DNA from: Sisyra terminalis
Taxonomy: Eukaryota > Arthropoda > Insecta > Neuroptera > Sisyridae
Direction of reading: 5' to 3'
Assembly (NCBI GenBank): GCA_958496175.1
Contig: OY292276.1
Coordinates: 31,702,449 to 31,766,448 of the forward strand
Length of the DNA: 64,000 nucleotides
Shown in pieces: positions 48,838-59,929 of this stretch. Every line of letters starts with the position of its first letter. Position 1 is the stretch's first letter. Below the pieces are notes generated by a model. That model did not search any database. It had not been told where the DNA came from and saw only the letters and a list, made by a program, of their open reading frames with translations. Both the position numbers and the translations under genes were made by a program.

Positions 48838-49006
48838 GATGTATTACCCAGATGCGTATTTCAATTGTTAAGTAATCTTTAAAAATTGTTTTGTGATCAG
48901 TCACATAATTCATCACTTAGCAATTACGGAGTGATCCAATACTACTTGAAGACCACTGAGGAGATTGCTTGGTAATCGAAATACGTATCTAGCAATACGA
49001 CAACAA
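48838..49006. mobile_element. Inverted-repeat element with hammerhead-like core
   Basis: The left end (GATGTATTACCCAGATGCGT, then ATTTCAATTG) and the right end read on the other strand (GTCGTATTGCTAGATACGTA, then TTTCGATTACC) are imperfect inverted repeats of about 40 nt. Near the right end, at 48956-48986, CTGAGGA is followed by a short GATT/AATC stem and GAAA, the order of the conserved core of hammerhead ribozymes (CUGANGA, stem II, GAAA). Stems I and III were not established. Confidence 0.5.
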
Positions 49007-49679
49007 AATATTTGAACTTTTGTTCAAATTTATGTTTACAGTTTTCTTTTGTAAATTATATTATATAAATAAGACCGCAATATATTGAATATATTGTATA
49101 CACAATATATAATATTTATCCAGTTTAATAGTACAAAGTCTGCACAAAAAATCTTATTTGAATATTCTGGTATTATTATTCTGGATTTAGTACAAATTTT
49201 CGCATTATCAGTTTGAATGTAAATTGAACATTTTATAAATTACTTACTAATTGAAATAATATTATATTTTTATAATTTTTTACCTAATATGTTCAGGTAT
49301 ACAAAACTGAAAATATTCTTTCTTACAATTACTATATACAATTACTTTAATACATTTACCGTAAACAATTACTAAAAACAATTAAATAACCTAACTTTTT
49401 CTAAGTCAGTTTTTTTCGAATTGAAAAAATAAAATTAGAGAGTTTCTTTGTCGTCAAAACTATGAATTTAAAATAATTTAAATGGACTGGATGGATCAGT
49501 ATTCGTAACTAAAGAATGTAATATTAAAAGCGAAAAATAATAATTTCTCAACATTTTTATCTTGAAAATTGTTTCTTTTGTCGGAATAAATTAGACCAGT
49601 GACACTAAATAGTTGTTTTCTCGAAACACTCGTCGGTGGAGCCGAGAAGACTTCAATACAAGTTTTCTCGAAGAAAGAA

Positions 49680-50727
49680 ATGGGTTAGAATATTACTCCA
49701 ATAACTAGTAGTTGCCTGTTGCATTCGCAACTAAAGGTTTTATCTCAATAAAATGTTTAATATGAGATAATGTAGAGTTAATCAACAATCGAAATTTTAA
49801 ATTTAATAATCAAAGTGTTGTTAATATAAAAAAAAGTTTATCTAAAATTATATTAAGAAATAACATATAAGTGTTTTTTCTTTAAACCATTTTAATAACA
49901 TTTTAAATAACGTCATTTCACTAAATTAGTATGAAAGTTTAATACTTATGTAGCATTTATACCAAATAGGCGGTTTTAAATTTTGGTTCGTTTTTCATCA
50001 ATCAAACTTTTGAAATCTATTTTTTTATGAACCAATGTTTGTGATCTGGAGTAATTATATATTCGGCTGAAAAGCATTATATATTTCCACTGTCAATTCA
50101 AATATAAAATCTTCGATACTAACTTTTTTCGGTATTTAGAACAATTTGAAAACCAATTATTATTATTGAAAATAAATAAAATATTCGAATTTACTTTCAC
50201 GCTTTCCACCTATTTCCAACAACTTTGTTTGTACAACGTCCAAATGTGCAAAATCAAATAGCTTTTTAGTCATGTTAACTAACATTAAGAAGGTCATTAT
50301 TTTTCTTCGTTTTACATTGTATTTTCAAATATAAGCGCACATTTGTGTCGATGAAATTTGGAAAGTGTTTTTCTTATACGAAGCAGATATATAATAAGAA
50401 AGGGGTTTTGAAAATTTCTCCTCTAAAAGAGTGGAAAACGGTAGTAAAGTTTGTAAGAGATAAAGTTTAATAAATAATCGAAATTTCAAATTTAATAATC
50501 AATCAAAGTCCGTTAAAAGCGAAACGTTATTACTGCTTAATATAAAGCAAAGTTGATTTATTATTAGAAACAAAAACTTAGGGTCTGCTTAAAAATTTAA
50601 ACTCTGATAAATAGATATATCTGAAAAGGTTAAGTTTATAAGTGAGCATTATGTTTTTTGGGTTTCACATATTGTAAACCTGTAAATCAGAAATACGTAT
50701 TCACAAATAAATACATTAGTGAGTGAG
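49680..50727 (+). repeat. Dispersed repeat family B, copy 2
   Basis: Colinear with 8337-9430 on the same strand; both copies end after a CACAAATA-AATACATTAGTGAG word (50701-50723 here). The two have diverged by substitutions and short indels. No coding frame. Just beyond the end (50728-50820) is a GC-rich stretch with the palindrome GCGCATGCGC that copy 1 lacks. Confidence 0.65.
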
Positions 50728-51254
50728 TACCCTTGCCAACGTTTTGAATGCGTAAGTGGGGATAACAGAGCGCATGCGCATAGCCCATTCTGCACGAACG
50801 CACGGCAAGATAGCCAATTTATATATATGATAATCCAGTATTAGAACAAATATTATACAAACATTTCTACTAACTTACCAATCAAAATAAATTTTGAAAC
50901 TATGCATCATCAAATCTATATTTCACTCATGGTACAAAAATAATTACCTAAACTTTAGTTTGGATTACTACGAATGTGAACTTGTCAACTCACATGCATC
51001 GAGTATGTCCGAATGTATCACGAAACTTCACAAATTCAGTTTCGATTCCTGTCGTAGTTTCGGCTTAACAACAATCTAAACTGAAAATAAACCGAAACTC
51101 ATTTTTTTTTGCCGAAATTTGGCTGAAACCGAAATCGAAAGTTTGGTCAAAAATGGTCTACATAACATATATAGAAGAAAGAAAAGCCACAATTCTTTCA
51201 ATTAATAGAAAAAAATCGATTTTTCTTAATCAATTATATTCCTTATATCGAATT

Positions 51255-51640
51255 ATTTCAAAAAATATCATTCTTTTAAATGTATTTAAACTAATGTTTA
51301 TTAATATGGATATAGTTCAAACTATAAGAATTGAAAATGTTAACTTCGACAATATCGATGTTTTAAATATAAAATAACAACTGAAGGTATTATGACTGTT
51401 ATCTTTTTCTGACACTTTTTAACTTCGTCGTCGATCATTTTAGTTGGTTTCCCCTATTGAATACCAAAAAACCTGTGCTAGCGGTCAACTTGGTCGACAT
51501 GATTGCGTTTCTTAGTACTATGCAAATCACTCCCGAAAATCGGGCAGCTTTTACCCGCTTGCGAGCAACTTCCTATTGTAGCGTCATTTTATTAAAATTC
51601 AATCTGATTATTTTATCATAGCGTCTCAAAAAAATAGTAT
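51255..51640 (-). repeat. Dispersed repeat family A, copy 3
   Basis: The reverse complement aligns with 300-640: GACGCTATGATAAAATAATC, GGAAGTTGCTCGC, the GATCGACGACGAAGTT block and AACATCGATATTGTCGAAG all occur in the same order. The copy is truncated beyond the ATATCCATATTAATAAAC word. Confidence 0.6.
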
Positions 51641-51649
51641 ATTTTCAAA

Positions 51650-52550
51650 AGCAATCCTTTTTTTTTTTTTTTGATAAAAAGATTAATTAATTTTATAAAT
51701 TCAATTTAACATGAAAAATAAATTTTTAGTTTTCGATATTTTCATTTTGTGTAAAAAATTTTAGAAAATTTTGAACAGAAAAAATGTTTGCAAACGGATA
51801 TAACAAACTACGCAAAAAGATAATTTAGTCAATGAAATGAACCCGCGTAGATAAGAAGGATTTGTGTGACGTAAAATTATTACGATTACCATAAAGAAAA
51901 AAAGGTATCTATATTTATGATGTTAAAGGATTCCAGGAAGAAATACTAAGTACGAAAGCTTTTTATTACATTTTCATAATGGGCAATATATTTTCTATTT
52001 AATTTATTTTATTCGTAAATTTTTAATTCATTAGTTATATATTTGAGCATCGAAAATTAGTCCTTAATTTTCCTCCTGTTGAAATTGAATAAAAATAGAA
52101 CTTCGCTCTAAAAATTGATTCGATATAATTTTCAATGTTACATTATAATGTTTGTCTAACAAATTTTTTTTAAAACGTGTTCAATAGAATAAAAATGTTT
52201 TCGTTGGTTCAATTTGTTGAATTTTTTAATGAGCGGTACTTTTTTTTTTGAATAACTCTACAAAACATTTAATTTCATGGTTAAATATATTTTAAAATTT
52301 AAAACTCGTATTTGGCTGATCAATTGTTATCTGACTCGTAAAATTTAAATTATAATTGGAAAAAGTAACAATTTTATCCTAGGTACATATATTTAAAATA
52401 TAATTGCATTAAAAAGTTAAATTAAGTGCTTTTAATGATGATTAAAATGGGTTTTTTAATGGAAATTGATAAAAATAAAACTAGTTATGATTAAAAGAGC
52501 ATTCTGTGTAATAGTTTTTAATTATGATTTTAGGATAAAAAAAATGTTTT
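51650..52550. other. No gene seen
   Basis: Very AT-rich, low complexity. Confidence 0.45.
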
Positions 52551-52559
52551 AAATTCATT

Positions 52560-52870
52560 TGATTCATTTTACATGTCGTTGCATGAGGGTGCTATAGATG
52601 GGTTGGAAAACCGAAAAATAAACCGCATCGAAGCCATTGCAGCAACAAATACGCGAAACCGCATCATTATTTAGTTCTTGATGCAACTACCAAAACCTCA
52701 TTTCATCCCCATTCCCTTTCATCCCGCGCTTTACGCGTGCTACCAATAAACATTAAAAGGCAATGACCATGCATAATGATTGGCCATTAAACGTTCATAA
52801 GCTGAACTAACGTTAACGTTGTGTTTGACTCTATCAAAATATTATTCCACCCTGATATGAGCCAAAGAAC
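52560..52870. other. Complex island, possible regulatory DNA
   Basis: Balanced composition with words such as AACGTTAACGTT and GCGCTTTACGCG. All six frames are broken, which argues for non-coding DNA. Confidence 0.3.
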
Positions 52871-52879
52871 CAAAAAAAG

Positions 52880-54790
52880 GGGTGGGAAACTATTTGTTTA
52901 ATGCTACTTGAAACATAGAGGATTAAAATAAAACAATATCATAATACGAGTGGTCATAATTCAACGAATAATTTGAACAATTTGGTAGAGGAAAATAAAA
53001 TGTTAATTGTCAAATTATTTGAATTTTCGTCGCTAGAAATGATAATCTTATATTTTCGGATTGCTAGTTGCGACGCGAACGAAATGACAGGTTGACATTA
53101 TTAACATAAACTCTATTTTCAACTCTCTTAATTATAATATAAAAGTAAAAAAATCTCTAATTACAATGGAAATGCTGTGAAAAACATGATCTGTGTTAAC
53201 GAGTTTAAAAAGCAAAAACACAAAACAAAGATGAGACAAATGTAGTTAAAAAAACACCAACGGAAAAATGACATCAACATTATCTTCGCCTTGTCTATTT
53301 CCAACCATTTTCTTTTTTTAATTACTCCAAATTTTCTCGCAAGTGTCAACTGTCATATCACACTCGTTGCTTTCGAAGCAAAAGACATAAAGTTTGCATT
53401 AATGACAGCTTTCTTTTTGCTCCCACTTACCTATTATATTTTCATATCTGCTCTTGGATGTGCATAATAAATGCAATTGACGCAGATCTTAACAACGGAA
53501 AATGCTCAATTTGCCTCATTATCAAAATTAAAAGACTATTATCATATCTCGGTTCTCTTAGCTTCTTACGTCATAATATAAAATGCACAATATTCATTTT
53601 TCACATTAAACAACTGGCGAGAGGAAATTGAATCTTACCCCAGTAATTAGATTTTATTTAGTTTTTGGGCTAATAAAACCTTTTCAACAGAAATGTAGGA
53701 TTATAAAATCTGTTGTAATTCCACATAACTTCCTTGTTTTTGAGCACATATGTGGCTGTATACATGAAGTGGGCTTAATATTTTTATATGTACAGCTAAT
53801 TTACAAAGGAGGTCAAAATACTAAAAGCTAAATATTTCATTAAAGTTGTATGCTACAAAATCAAACAATGACAAAGGTCAATTATCAATTTAGTGACTAA
53901 AAATATCCAAAAATTGGACTTTTTACAAAACTAAAAAAATCATATAAAATGACATTAAAATTTTACCTCTCTCTGGCAACCTCACTCTTGATAAGACATC
54001 GAAATTTTCATGCGATACATTTTGCCTAATTAGGCATTTTTCATTTTTTTGAATAATAAAAACGATTCATTTCCTAACCTAATTAAGATAGGTGATATAC
54101 AATATAAAAGGTATTGCAAACATTGATATGTATAAATGGGAGGATCGTGCATATGAAGTGAAATAGAAATAACAAAACGCTAGTGTGGCGTACGAAGCGC
54201 CCTCTGAACAAGTATAGTTTTTACGATAACTAAGGTTGTTTTTTACTTATAGCACAAAAGCGCATAATGCTCAGCATTGGATGTTCCAACGGCCACAACG
54301 CGTCGCACAATTGAGCATTCGAAATAGCTGCGCTCTCGGGTGCGATGTGCAATTGTAACCAGCAAAATGACAGAAAAATATACGGTTTATTTCAAAAATT
54401 AAGAATTAATTAAAATAGTTGACGATAACGCAATTTTATTATTTAAGACTCCATTAAAGGTTGTCAAAATTTGTCAAAATCAATTTTTCTCCAACTTAAC
54501 AAAATCTAACGCAGGCTACTGTCGCACTTAAGAATTAATTTGTTCCAATTTAAGGCTCGCATAGTGCGGCTTCATGCGGCACTATGTCACACTAACCACT
54601 GGTAATTGGAAAACAACCTAAAAACAATAGTTGGCAATTGAGTGCCGATGAGCACCAATCTACAGAAATAAGCGCTGGAATTTTACTTGCTTTGTTGGCT
54701 TTAGTTCCTCACACCTGAAAAAAGTGGTAATATATCACTTTTTCAACGCTTTCAGCTCAGGCGCTGTTGAATTTTTTGTTGTTTTTTTAA
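52880..54790. other. No gene seen; possible repeat debris near 54.2-54.7 kb
   Basis: AT-rich to 54.1 kb. The stretch 54170-54720 is more complex (GTGGCGTACGAAGCGCCCTC, ATAGTGCGGCTTCATGCGGC) and reads like a non-coding mobile element, but no matching ends were found. Confidence 0.3.
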
Positions 54791-54795
54791 TTGCT

Positions 54796-54939
54796 ATTTA
54801 CCGTCGCTTTATAACAACTAAGGTCTTTTAGCGACTTAAGGGTTAATACAACATATTGAAAATTTGTTCGATACGTGGATCGAACCCACTATCTACTAGT
54901 TTTGGAGCGGTTAGTTAGACCACTCTGCCACCAGTAGGC
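54796..54939 (-). mobile_element. tRNA-derived SINE, copy 5
   Basis: Minus-strand head GCCTACTGGTGGCAGAGTGG, ACTAGTAGATAGTGGGTTCG-type body with B box, and a tail with GTCGCTAAAAGACCTTAGTT and ATAAAGCGACGGTAAATA. The tail's GTCGCT...AGCGAC pair is a potential hairpin. Confidence 0.8.
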
Positions 54940-55335
54940 ATGTGCCATATTTTGTTTAATTCAATTCAAATTTGTGCCTTCGTAGAAAGCGCTGGCAGTT
55001 TATTCTAATCATTTTTTGTACGGCTTGTCGTTAACAGTACAGTGCGCTATTCATTTATATAGATTAGTGTTAATACAGATTACAGATTGCATCATCACTT
55101 ATTTTATTTTTAAATTCGAACATCCTTCACTGTCAATAAAAACATAATTGGGTTTGTGAATTTTTTTTTTTTGTGATAAATGGAAAGATCATATATAAGT
55201 TTTATAGCAAAACTATTTTTTATTTTTTTATTTTCGCAATAATTTAAAAGTTATTTCAAAATAAAAATTAATTTTTGAATTTTTTGAATCTAGTACCGAA
55301 AACACGCCGACAGCTCCCGAACAAACACGAGCGCG

Positions 55336-55760
55336 TGTGACGTCCTAATGTTAGTTGTCAATGATTGCAGTTGATACAGAAATAATAAGTATACTGTTTT
55401 GATTGATGTAATTCTGTTGTGATAGTTAAATATTGAAATTTATATTGAGCATGTCGAACCTTAAAAGTTATCGTTCTTGTTTTGTACCATTATGAACGAA
55501 TACTACAAAAATAACTCCTAACAAAATGTTTTTAAATGTTCCCCAAGATGGCAAACGTCGAAATAAATGGTTTCAAGCAGTGCAGGAATATTATCAGACT
55601 TTGCCTTTATAAATCATTTATCACACATAGCTAATTGGAATCAACTAACGACTCGTTTTTTAGCAATAAATTTTCAATATTATTGTCTAGTCACGTGTAA
55701 TAGCTGTAAACGCTATATTGTTATTAAATAGCTATAACATTATTACGTCACAACTATGGT
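55336..55760. mobile_element. Decayed element with THAP relic, related to TGACGTCA family
   Basis: The left edge TGTGACGTCCTAATGTTA and the right edge read on the other strand (TTGTGACGTAATAATGTTA) are inverted near-copies (about 55336-55353 and 55736-55757). Between them sits a broken THAP-domain frame. The left edge also matches the left edge of the 22-kb element. THAP domains are found in P-type and some other DNA transposases, so this may be a remnant of a coding family member. Confidence 0.45.
55451..55612 (+). pseudogene. THAP-domain pseudogene
   Basis: Starting at ATG, the frame reads MSNLKSYRSCFVPL, then an in-frame TGA at 55493, then TNTTKITPNKMFLNVPQD and GKRRNKWFQAVQEY before a TAA. 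The pattern is that of a THAP zinc-finger start: Cys, a short spacer, Pro, a residue position that is normally the second Cys (here the stop codon), a hydrophobic Phe-x-x-x-Pro segment, and the Trp of the following helix. The zinc-binding Cys is lost to the stop and the distal Cys/His pair and any transposase domain are absent, so it is non-functional. Confidence 0.6.
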
Positions 55761-56355
55761 GACCATTCATGGCGCGTTTATAGTCACGTGATTTTTTTTA
55801 AAATTTTATCAATTTTTAATCGTTTATAATTAATTGAAAAAAAAAATTTTTTAAGTTTTTTGCATTAAATATCAATATTATTAATAATAAAGTTTTAAAA
55901 TACATGAAAAAAATCAATATTTTTTTTTTCAAATTCCCAATTGGCTTTGTTTTTAAATTTTGCATGTTACTTACTTTATTTACAATTTTGTAACCCGGAG
56001 TGGCCAACCCAAATGATATAATAGGCCACTTTGGAAATGCATCGTAACTCCGCAGGCCACATATGAAATTATATATCTCCAATTTTCCATATTAGATTTA
56101 AAAAGTTCAAAAGTATTATAAATAATGGAACATGAAATAACGTAAATTATAGTAAGGGAACAAAATAAGCCTACGGCTGCAGTGTTGCAGCTCTCCAAGT
56201 TTCGTCCTGGTGAACCATTTGAAAAAAAAAAAACATTAATAAAATTTTTACAAGCTCATAGTCTACAGAATTCAAACCATTTTATAATACAAAAAACGGT
56301 TGATTTCCTAAATTCAAAGTTGATTTTTTTTTCGATTCAATAAAAAACAAAGACC

Positions 56356-57420
56356 AATGAGCAATATGGTTTTAGATCCCAACACTCTTGTCCCCTCCAG
56401 CTACATCGAGTCACGAAGAAAATATTGGAAGCGTACGAAGAAAAAAAAGTTTGCTTGGGTCTTTTCGTGGACACAGAGAAAGCTTTCGACAAAGTTTGGC
56501 ATAAAGGACTCCTTTGCAAATTGAAACCAATTCTGACTGACACCAGTTTTCGAATCATCCAGTCGTACCTCACTGATCGTGTCTTTAGAGTACGAGTCGA
56601 AAACGATTTTTCCACAACAAGAGAAGTCTTGTCAGGAGTCCCACAAGGAAGTGTATTGGGGCCTTTCTTGTATACAATGTACACATACGACCTTCCTAAA
56701 ACGGACTCAACAATGTTGGCACAGTTTGCAGACGATGTCGCTATATTGAGCAAAGGAGACTGCGAGGGAACTGCAGAGAATGTCCAAGCACACGCAAACA
56801 AAATTGAAGAATGGTGTAAAAAATGGAGAATTAGACTGAATCCTGATAAATCTAAAGTCATAAAGTTCACTTTGAAAACCAAAACAAGACAACAACCAAT
56901 TATCCTGGACAATAGAGTGGTTCCAGTAGCAGACAATATTAAATACTTAGGACTTTCGATGGACACAAAACTGACATGGAAAGCTCACATAAACAAAGTA
57001 TTGGTACAGCTCCGCTCTTGTCTACGACAACTCAAATGGTTGATAACCAACAAATCCCTTGCATTATCACTAAAAAGAACAATCTACATTCAAGTCATTC
57101 GACCAATTTGGACCTACGGATGCGAACTCTGGGGTATAGCATCTAATACCCAAATAAAAAGGATCCAAACTTTTCAAAACAGAGTGCTGAGATTAATGAC
57201 GGGTTGCCCCTGGTTCGTAAGAGGTTCCATACTACACCAGGATTTGCTGATAACGATGACAGAGGACGAAGTAACCAAACGATATTCTAAGATAAGAGAC
57301 TTGTTCGAAGAACACACAAACCCTACCGTCAGAGAAAACTTAATAAACTGGCCACCACCGAGGGGACAGAGGAGGCTAAAACGCAAAAGACACGTGGACC
57401 TTATAAATGATATCACATAA
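56356..57420 (+). CDS. LINE reverse transcriptase, C-terminal part
   Basis: 354 codons open to TAA with no frameshift; the frame has no proper start because the element is 5'-truncated, and the nearest internal starts are incidental. Reverse-transcriptase motifs in order: NEQYGFRSQHS near residues 1-11, FVDTEKAFDKVWH near 37-49 with catalytic Asp39, GVPQGSVLGP near 94-103, and QFADDVAIL near 123-131 with the catalytic Asp pair. The C-terminal region (RIQTFQNRVLRLMTG) is typical of Jockey-clade ORF2 proteins. The endonuclease and ORF1 are missing, so the copy cannot move by itself. The intact frame suggests a recent insertion. Confidence 0.9.
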   Translation, partial: NEQYGFRSQHSCPLQLHRVTKKILEAYEEKKVCLGLFVDTEKAFDKVWHKGLLCKLKPILTDTSFRIIQSYLTDRVFRVRVENDFSTTREVLSGVPQGSVLGPFLYTMYTYDLPKTDSTMLAQFADDVAILSKGDCEGTAENVQAHANKIEEWCKKWRIRLNPDKSKVIKFTLKTKTRQQPIILDNRVVPVADNIKYLGLSMDTKLTWKAHINKVLVQLRSCLRQLKWLITNKSLALSLKRTIYIQVIRPIWTYGCELWGIASNTQIKRIQTFQNRVLRLMTGCPWFVRGSILHQDLLITMTEDEVTKRYSKIRDLFEEHTNPTVRENLINWPPPRGQRRLKRKRHVDLINDIT

Positions 57421-57705
57421 GATATTTAAAAAAAAAATAAATAATACCAATCCTAATAAAACAAAAGTAATTTGTGAAAAAAAATAAATAACGAATAAGT
57501 AAAACTTATAATTAAATAAGACAAATATATATAAAAAATAAAGACAAAGAAATAAATAAAAATATATATAAAACAAATAATATTTAAGTGAGTGGGGACC
57601 GTCGCGGGATGGAATCCCCAACAGGTGACAAGTGAATCTGACTAAGGTTAGCTTCTACATATTAGCCAAACTGGAAAGCCAATTCGGCAATAAGTTAAAG
57701 ACTTT

Positions 57706-57729
57706 AAAAAAAAAAAAAAAAAAAAAAAA
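57706..57729 (+). repeat. Poly(A) tail of the LINE
   Basis: A near-pure A run terminating the LINE 3' UTR after TAAAGACTTT. Confidence 0.85.
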
Positions 57730-57900
57730 CAAAGAGAAACCAGTACTGTACAGTATAGTATTATAATATACTAGTGATAGTAACAAACCTTAGTCACTCG
57801 GTTCTCAAATTTCAAAATTAGAAATAAAATTGGCGTGCTTTTGATAAAGTTCGTATATATCTTTGATTGCTAATAATTATTTTTTTTCTTTTTAATTGTT

Positions 57901-58058
57901 GTTTAACGTCGCTTTATAACTACTAAGGTAGTTAGTAGCTCTCGAGTTAATAAAAATTCGTAATCGAGAAAAATCGAAACTTTGCTCTATACGAGGATCA
58001 AACCCAAGACCTACTAGTTTCGTAGCGGTTACCTAGACCACTCGGCCACCAGCAGGCT
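57901..58058 (-). mobile_element. tRNA-derived SINE, copy 6 (best tRNA-like head)
   Basis: Minus strand: AGCCTGCTGGTGGCCGAGTG with A box TGGCCGAGTGG as in tRNA Ser/Leu, then TAGGTCTTGGGTTTGATCC (B box), a CTCGTATAGAGCAAAGTTTC transition, and the tail with GTTATAAAGCGACGTTAAAC. It is the best-preserved head in the window and defines the family. Confidence 0.8.
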
Positions 58059-58639
58059 AACAATTATCTTTCTTTTTGGCTGATTTTTAAGCCGAAGAAG
58101 TGATTAAGCTATAGTTGGACCTAAGCTTAAATTAGTATTTTATTAACTTCGTAATTTTTACAAATCAATGCTTACAAGTGATAAGAATACTAATTTCAGC
58201 ATTTACTTGATATTCTAACTTTGTGTTACAATTCAGATTTAATATAAGCAAGTAATATCTAGTTTACAGAAAAGAGTTTTATTGCTTTATAATATCTTTG
58301 CTTTTAAATGACTTGTTACTTAGGAATATTAGGAAGAGGATTGTTAATAATCCAGTCAATCAAGAGAAATAAATTTCCATGCACAAGACCTAAGTTCAGA
58401 ACCTTCTGGCAATAAAATCGTTATCGTAATGATTAGACCTCCAGTAAGCTCATTATTTGGATTTTGATTCATTCGATTCTAACCAATATACAAAGTGGTG
58501 CCCAAATGGATAGATACTATGCTTAAAACAAAACAACAACTTGTTACTTATTAGAGAACGTACAATATTACAAAGACCAATATAAATATTATATTTAGAA
58601 TATCGAATTAATTTTAACCTCAATCCATCATCGACGTTA

Positions 58640-59135
58640 GATAAAGAATAAAACAGGTCGGGAGTGCCTTCAATAGACTTAGGATTAATTGCTATGGGAT
58701 ACTCCGCTGAATCTCGATTTTCAGCTGAGACTCTTAAAGAGCCATGTGTGATTCACTTTCTTGTATAGTGTCGAGAAATGGACTCTCAAGATATCTATGA
58801 CCACTAAATAAGAGGCTTTCAAGGTGCAAAAATTCCGTAACATTTTTAAAATTCTTTCAACATCGCATACACTTAATGAAAAAGTTCCATATAGAGTGAA
58901 CAGAGAACGCTAGTACTACCACTTATTGAAATTCACAAGATGTAGGTCTTATAGTGAGGTATGACAGATACTGATATGAGCTAAGCTTATTATAAAGGGA
59001 AAGATCAAGGAAAAACGAGGAAGGAAAAAGTTATCATGAATGAAAAACATTCAATAATGGGCAAGCCTAACCAATGACCAACTTATAAGAACCGCAGAGG
59101 ACAAACTAGAGATAGCCAATGTTATTTGTTCTTAT
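58640..59135 (+). pseudogene. Decayed LINE reverse-transcriptase 3' end
   Basis: Short in-frame fragments recall the C-terminal region of a common arthropod LINE reverse transcriptase: LLYSVEKWTLK near 58760-58795, GFQ/GFEVQKF near 58815, IIKGKIKEKRGRKKLS near 58985-59033, then, after a stop, MKNIQ and NDQLIRTAEDK near 59070-59105. Several stops and frame changes interrupt it. The order matches the family (YGxExWTL; GKxxGxRGRGR; QLxRTAEDR). It is a different element from the one at 56.4 kb. Confidence 0.6.
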
Positions 59136-59426
59136 TTAAATTATTTTCATTTTTTTTTTTTGGGTTTTAAAGACACATTACTACGTTTACTATATACCGT
59201 TTATACCATACCAAAAATGGCTAAGAATGGATTTTGGATGTTCAAAAAGGATGTTTCCGTCCAAACCACGTAATCAAAAAGTTTTGCGATTGCAATAGGA
59301 ACATACCTACTTGTCAATACTTACAGCTTAATGAAGTAAAAAAATTGAATCCTATATACACTTGTTTGATTATAGTAATTTTAAAAGTTCAAAAGTTTAA
59401 AAACCAATTTTCTTTAACTTTATGGC

Positions 59427-59586
59427 TATTGGGGCATTTCACGTGAAGCGGACAGCGAAAAAAAAGTGATGTTCTGAAATTTATTCATATTTGGCATAAT
59501 TGTACTTCTAGTAAGTACCTATGAATGTGGATACAAAATATTTTTTTCGAATGATGATTATCCGCTTCACGTGAAATGCCACTATT
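59427..59586. mobile_element. Small inverted-repeat element, TATT flanks
   Basis: Body 59431-59582 (152 bp). Left end GGGGCATTTCACGTGAAGCG and right end (other strand) GTGGCATTTCACGTGAAGCG are inverted over about 22 nt with one mismatch, and contain the CACGTG palindrome. TATT lies on both sides (59427-59430 and 59583-59586), a probable 4-bp target duplication. Non-coding. Confidence 0.75.
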
Positions 59587-59929
59587 TTAAATCAGTTGCC
59601 AGAAGGCAGTCGTGAAAAATAAACATTTCACGACCAAATAATAATAATAAAGTAAACATGCAGTACGTGAAGGCGAGTCATACTCGTAAAATTCTCGTTT
59701 CCAATGCTTGAATTAATTCATGAAGATACTAAACTTTTATTATTGGTCTAATTACGATCAAAGGCTATACTTTTGTTAGTGTCTTAAGATCGGAAATTAT
59801 CGGAATCCTTTTTTATATCCTCCTTAGGTATAAGTTCAATCGAAATGTTTCCCCAATTGAAACCGGGAGGTAAAAAATATATGGGCACATTATCTAAGTT
59901 CTAATGCGGCAAATTTCTTTGTTGAAATG

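Larger units (their letters stand above)
56342..57735 (+). mobile_element. 5'-truncated Jockey-like LINE with target-site duplication
   Basis: The body runs from about 56354, inside the reverse transcriptase region, to the poly(A) run ending near 57729. A 12-bp direct repeat AAAAAACAAAGA occurs at 56342-56353 and 57724-57735, the latter overlapping the poly(A); it is the likely target-site duplication. The 3' UTR (57421-57705) includes GGGACCGTCGCGGGATGG. The truncation at the 5' end, the poly(A) tail and the flanking duplication are the signs of target-primed insertion. Confidence 0.85.

Noticed and set aside
56337..56966. A 209-codon open frame on the minus strand.
   Set aside because: It is the antisense shadow of the LINE reverse transcriptase frame and has no motif of its own.
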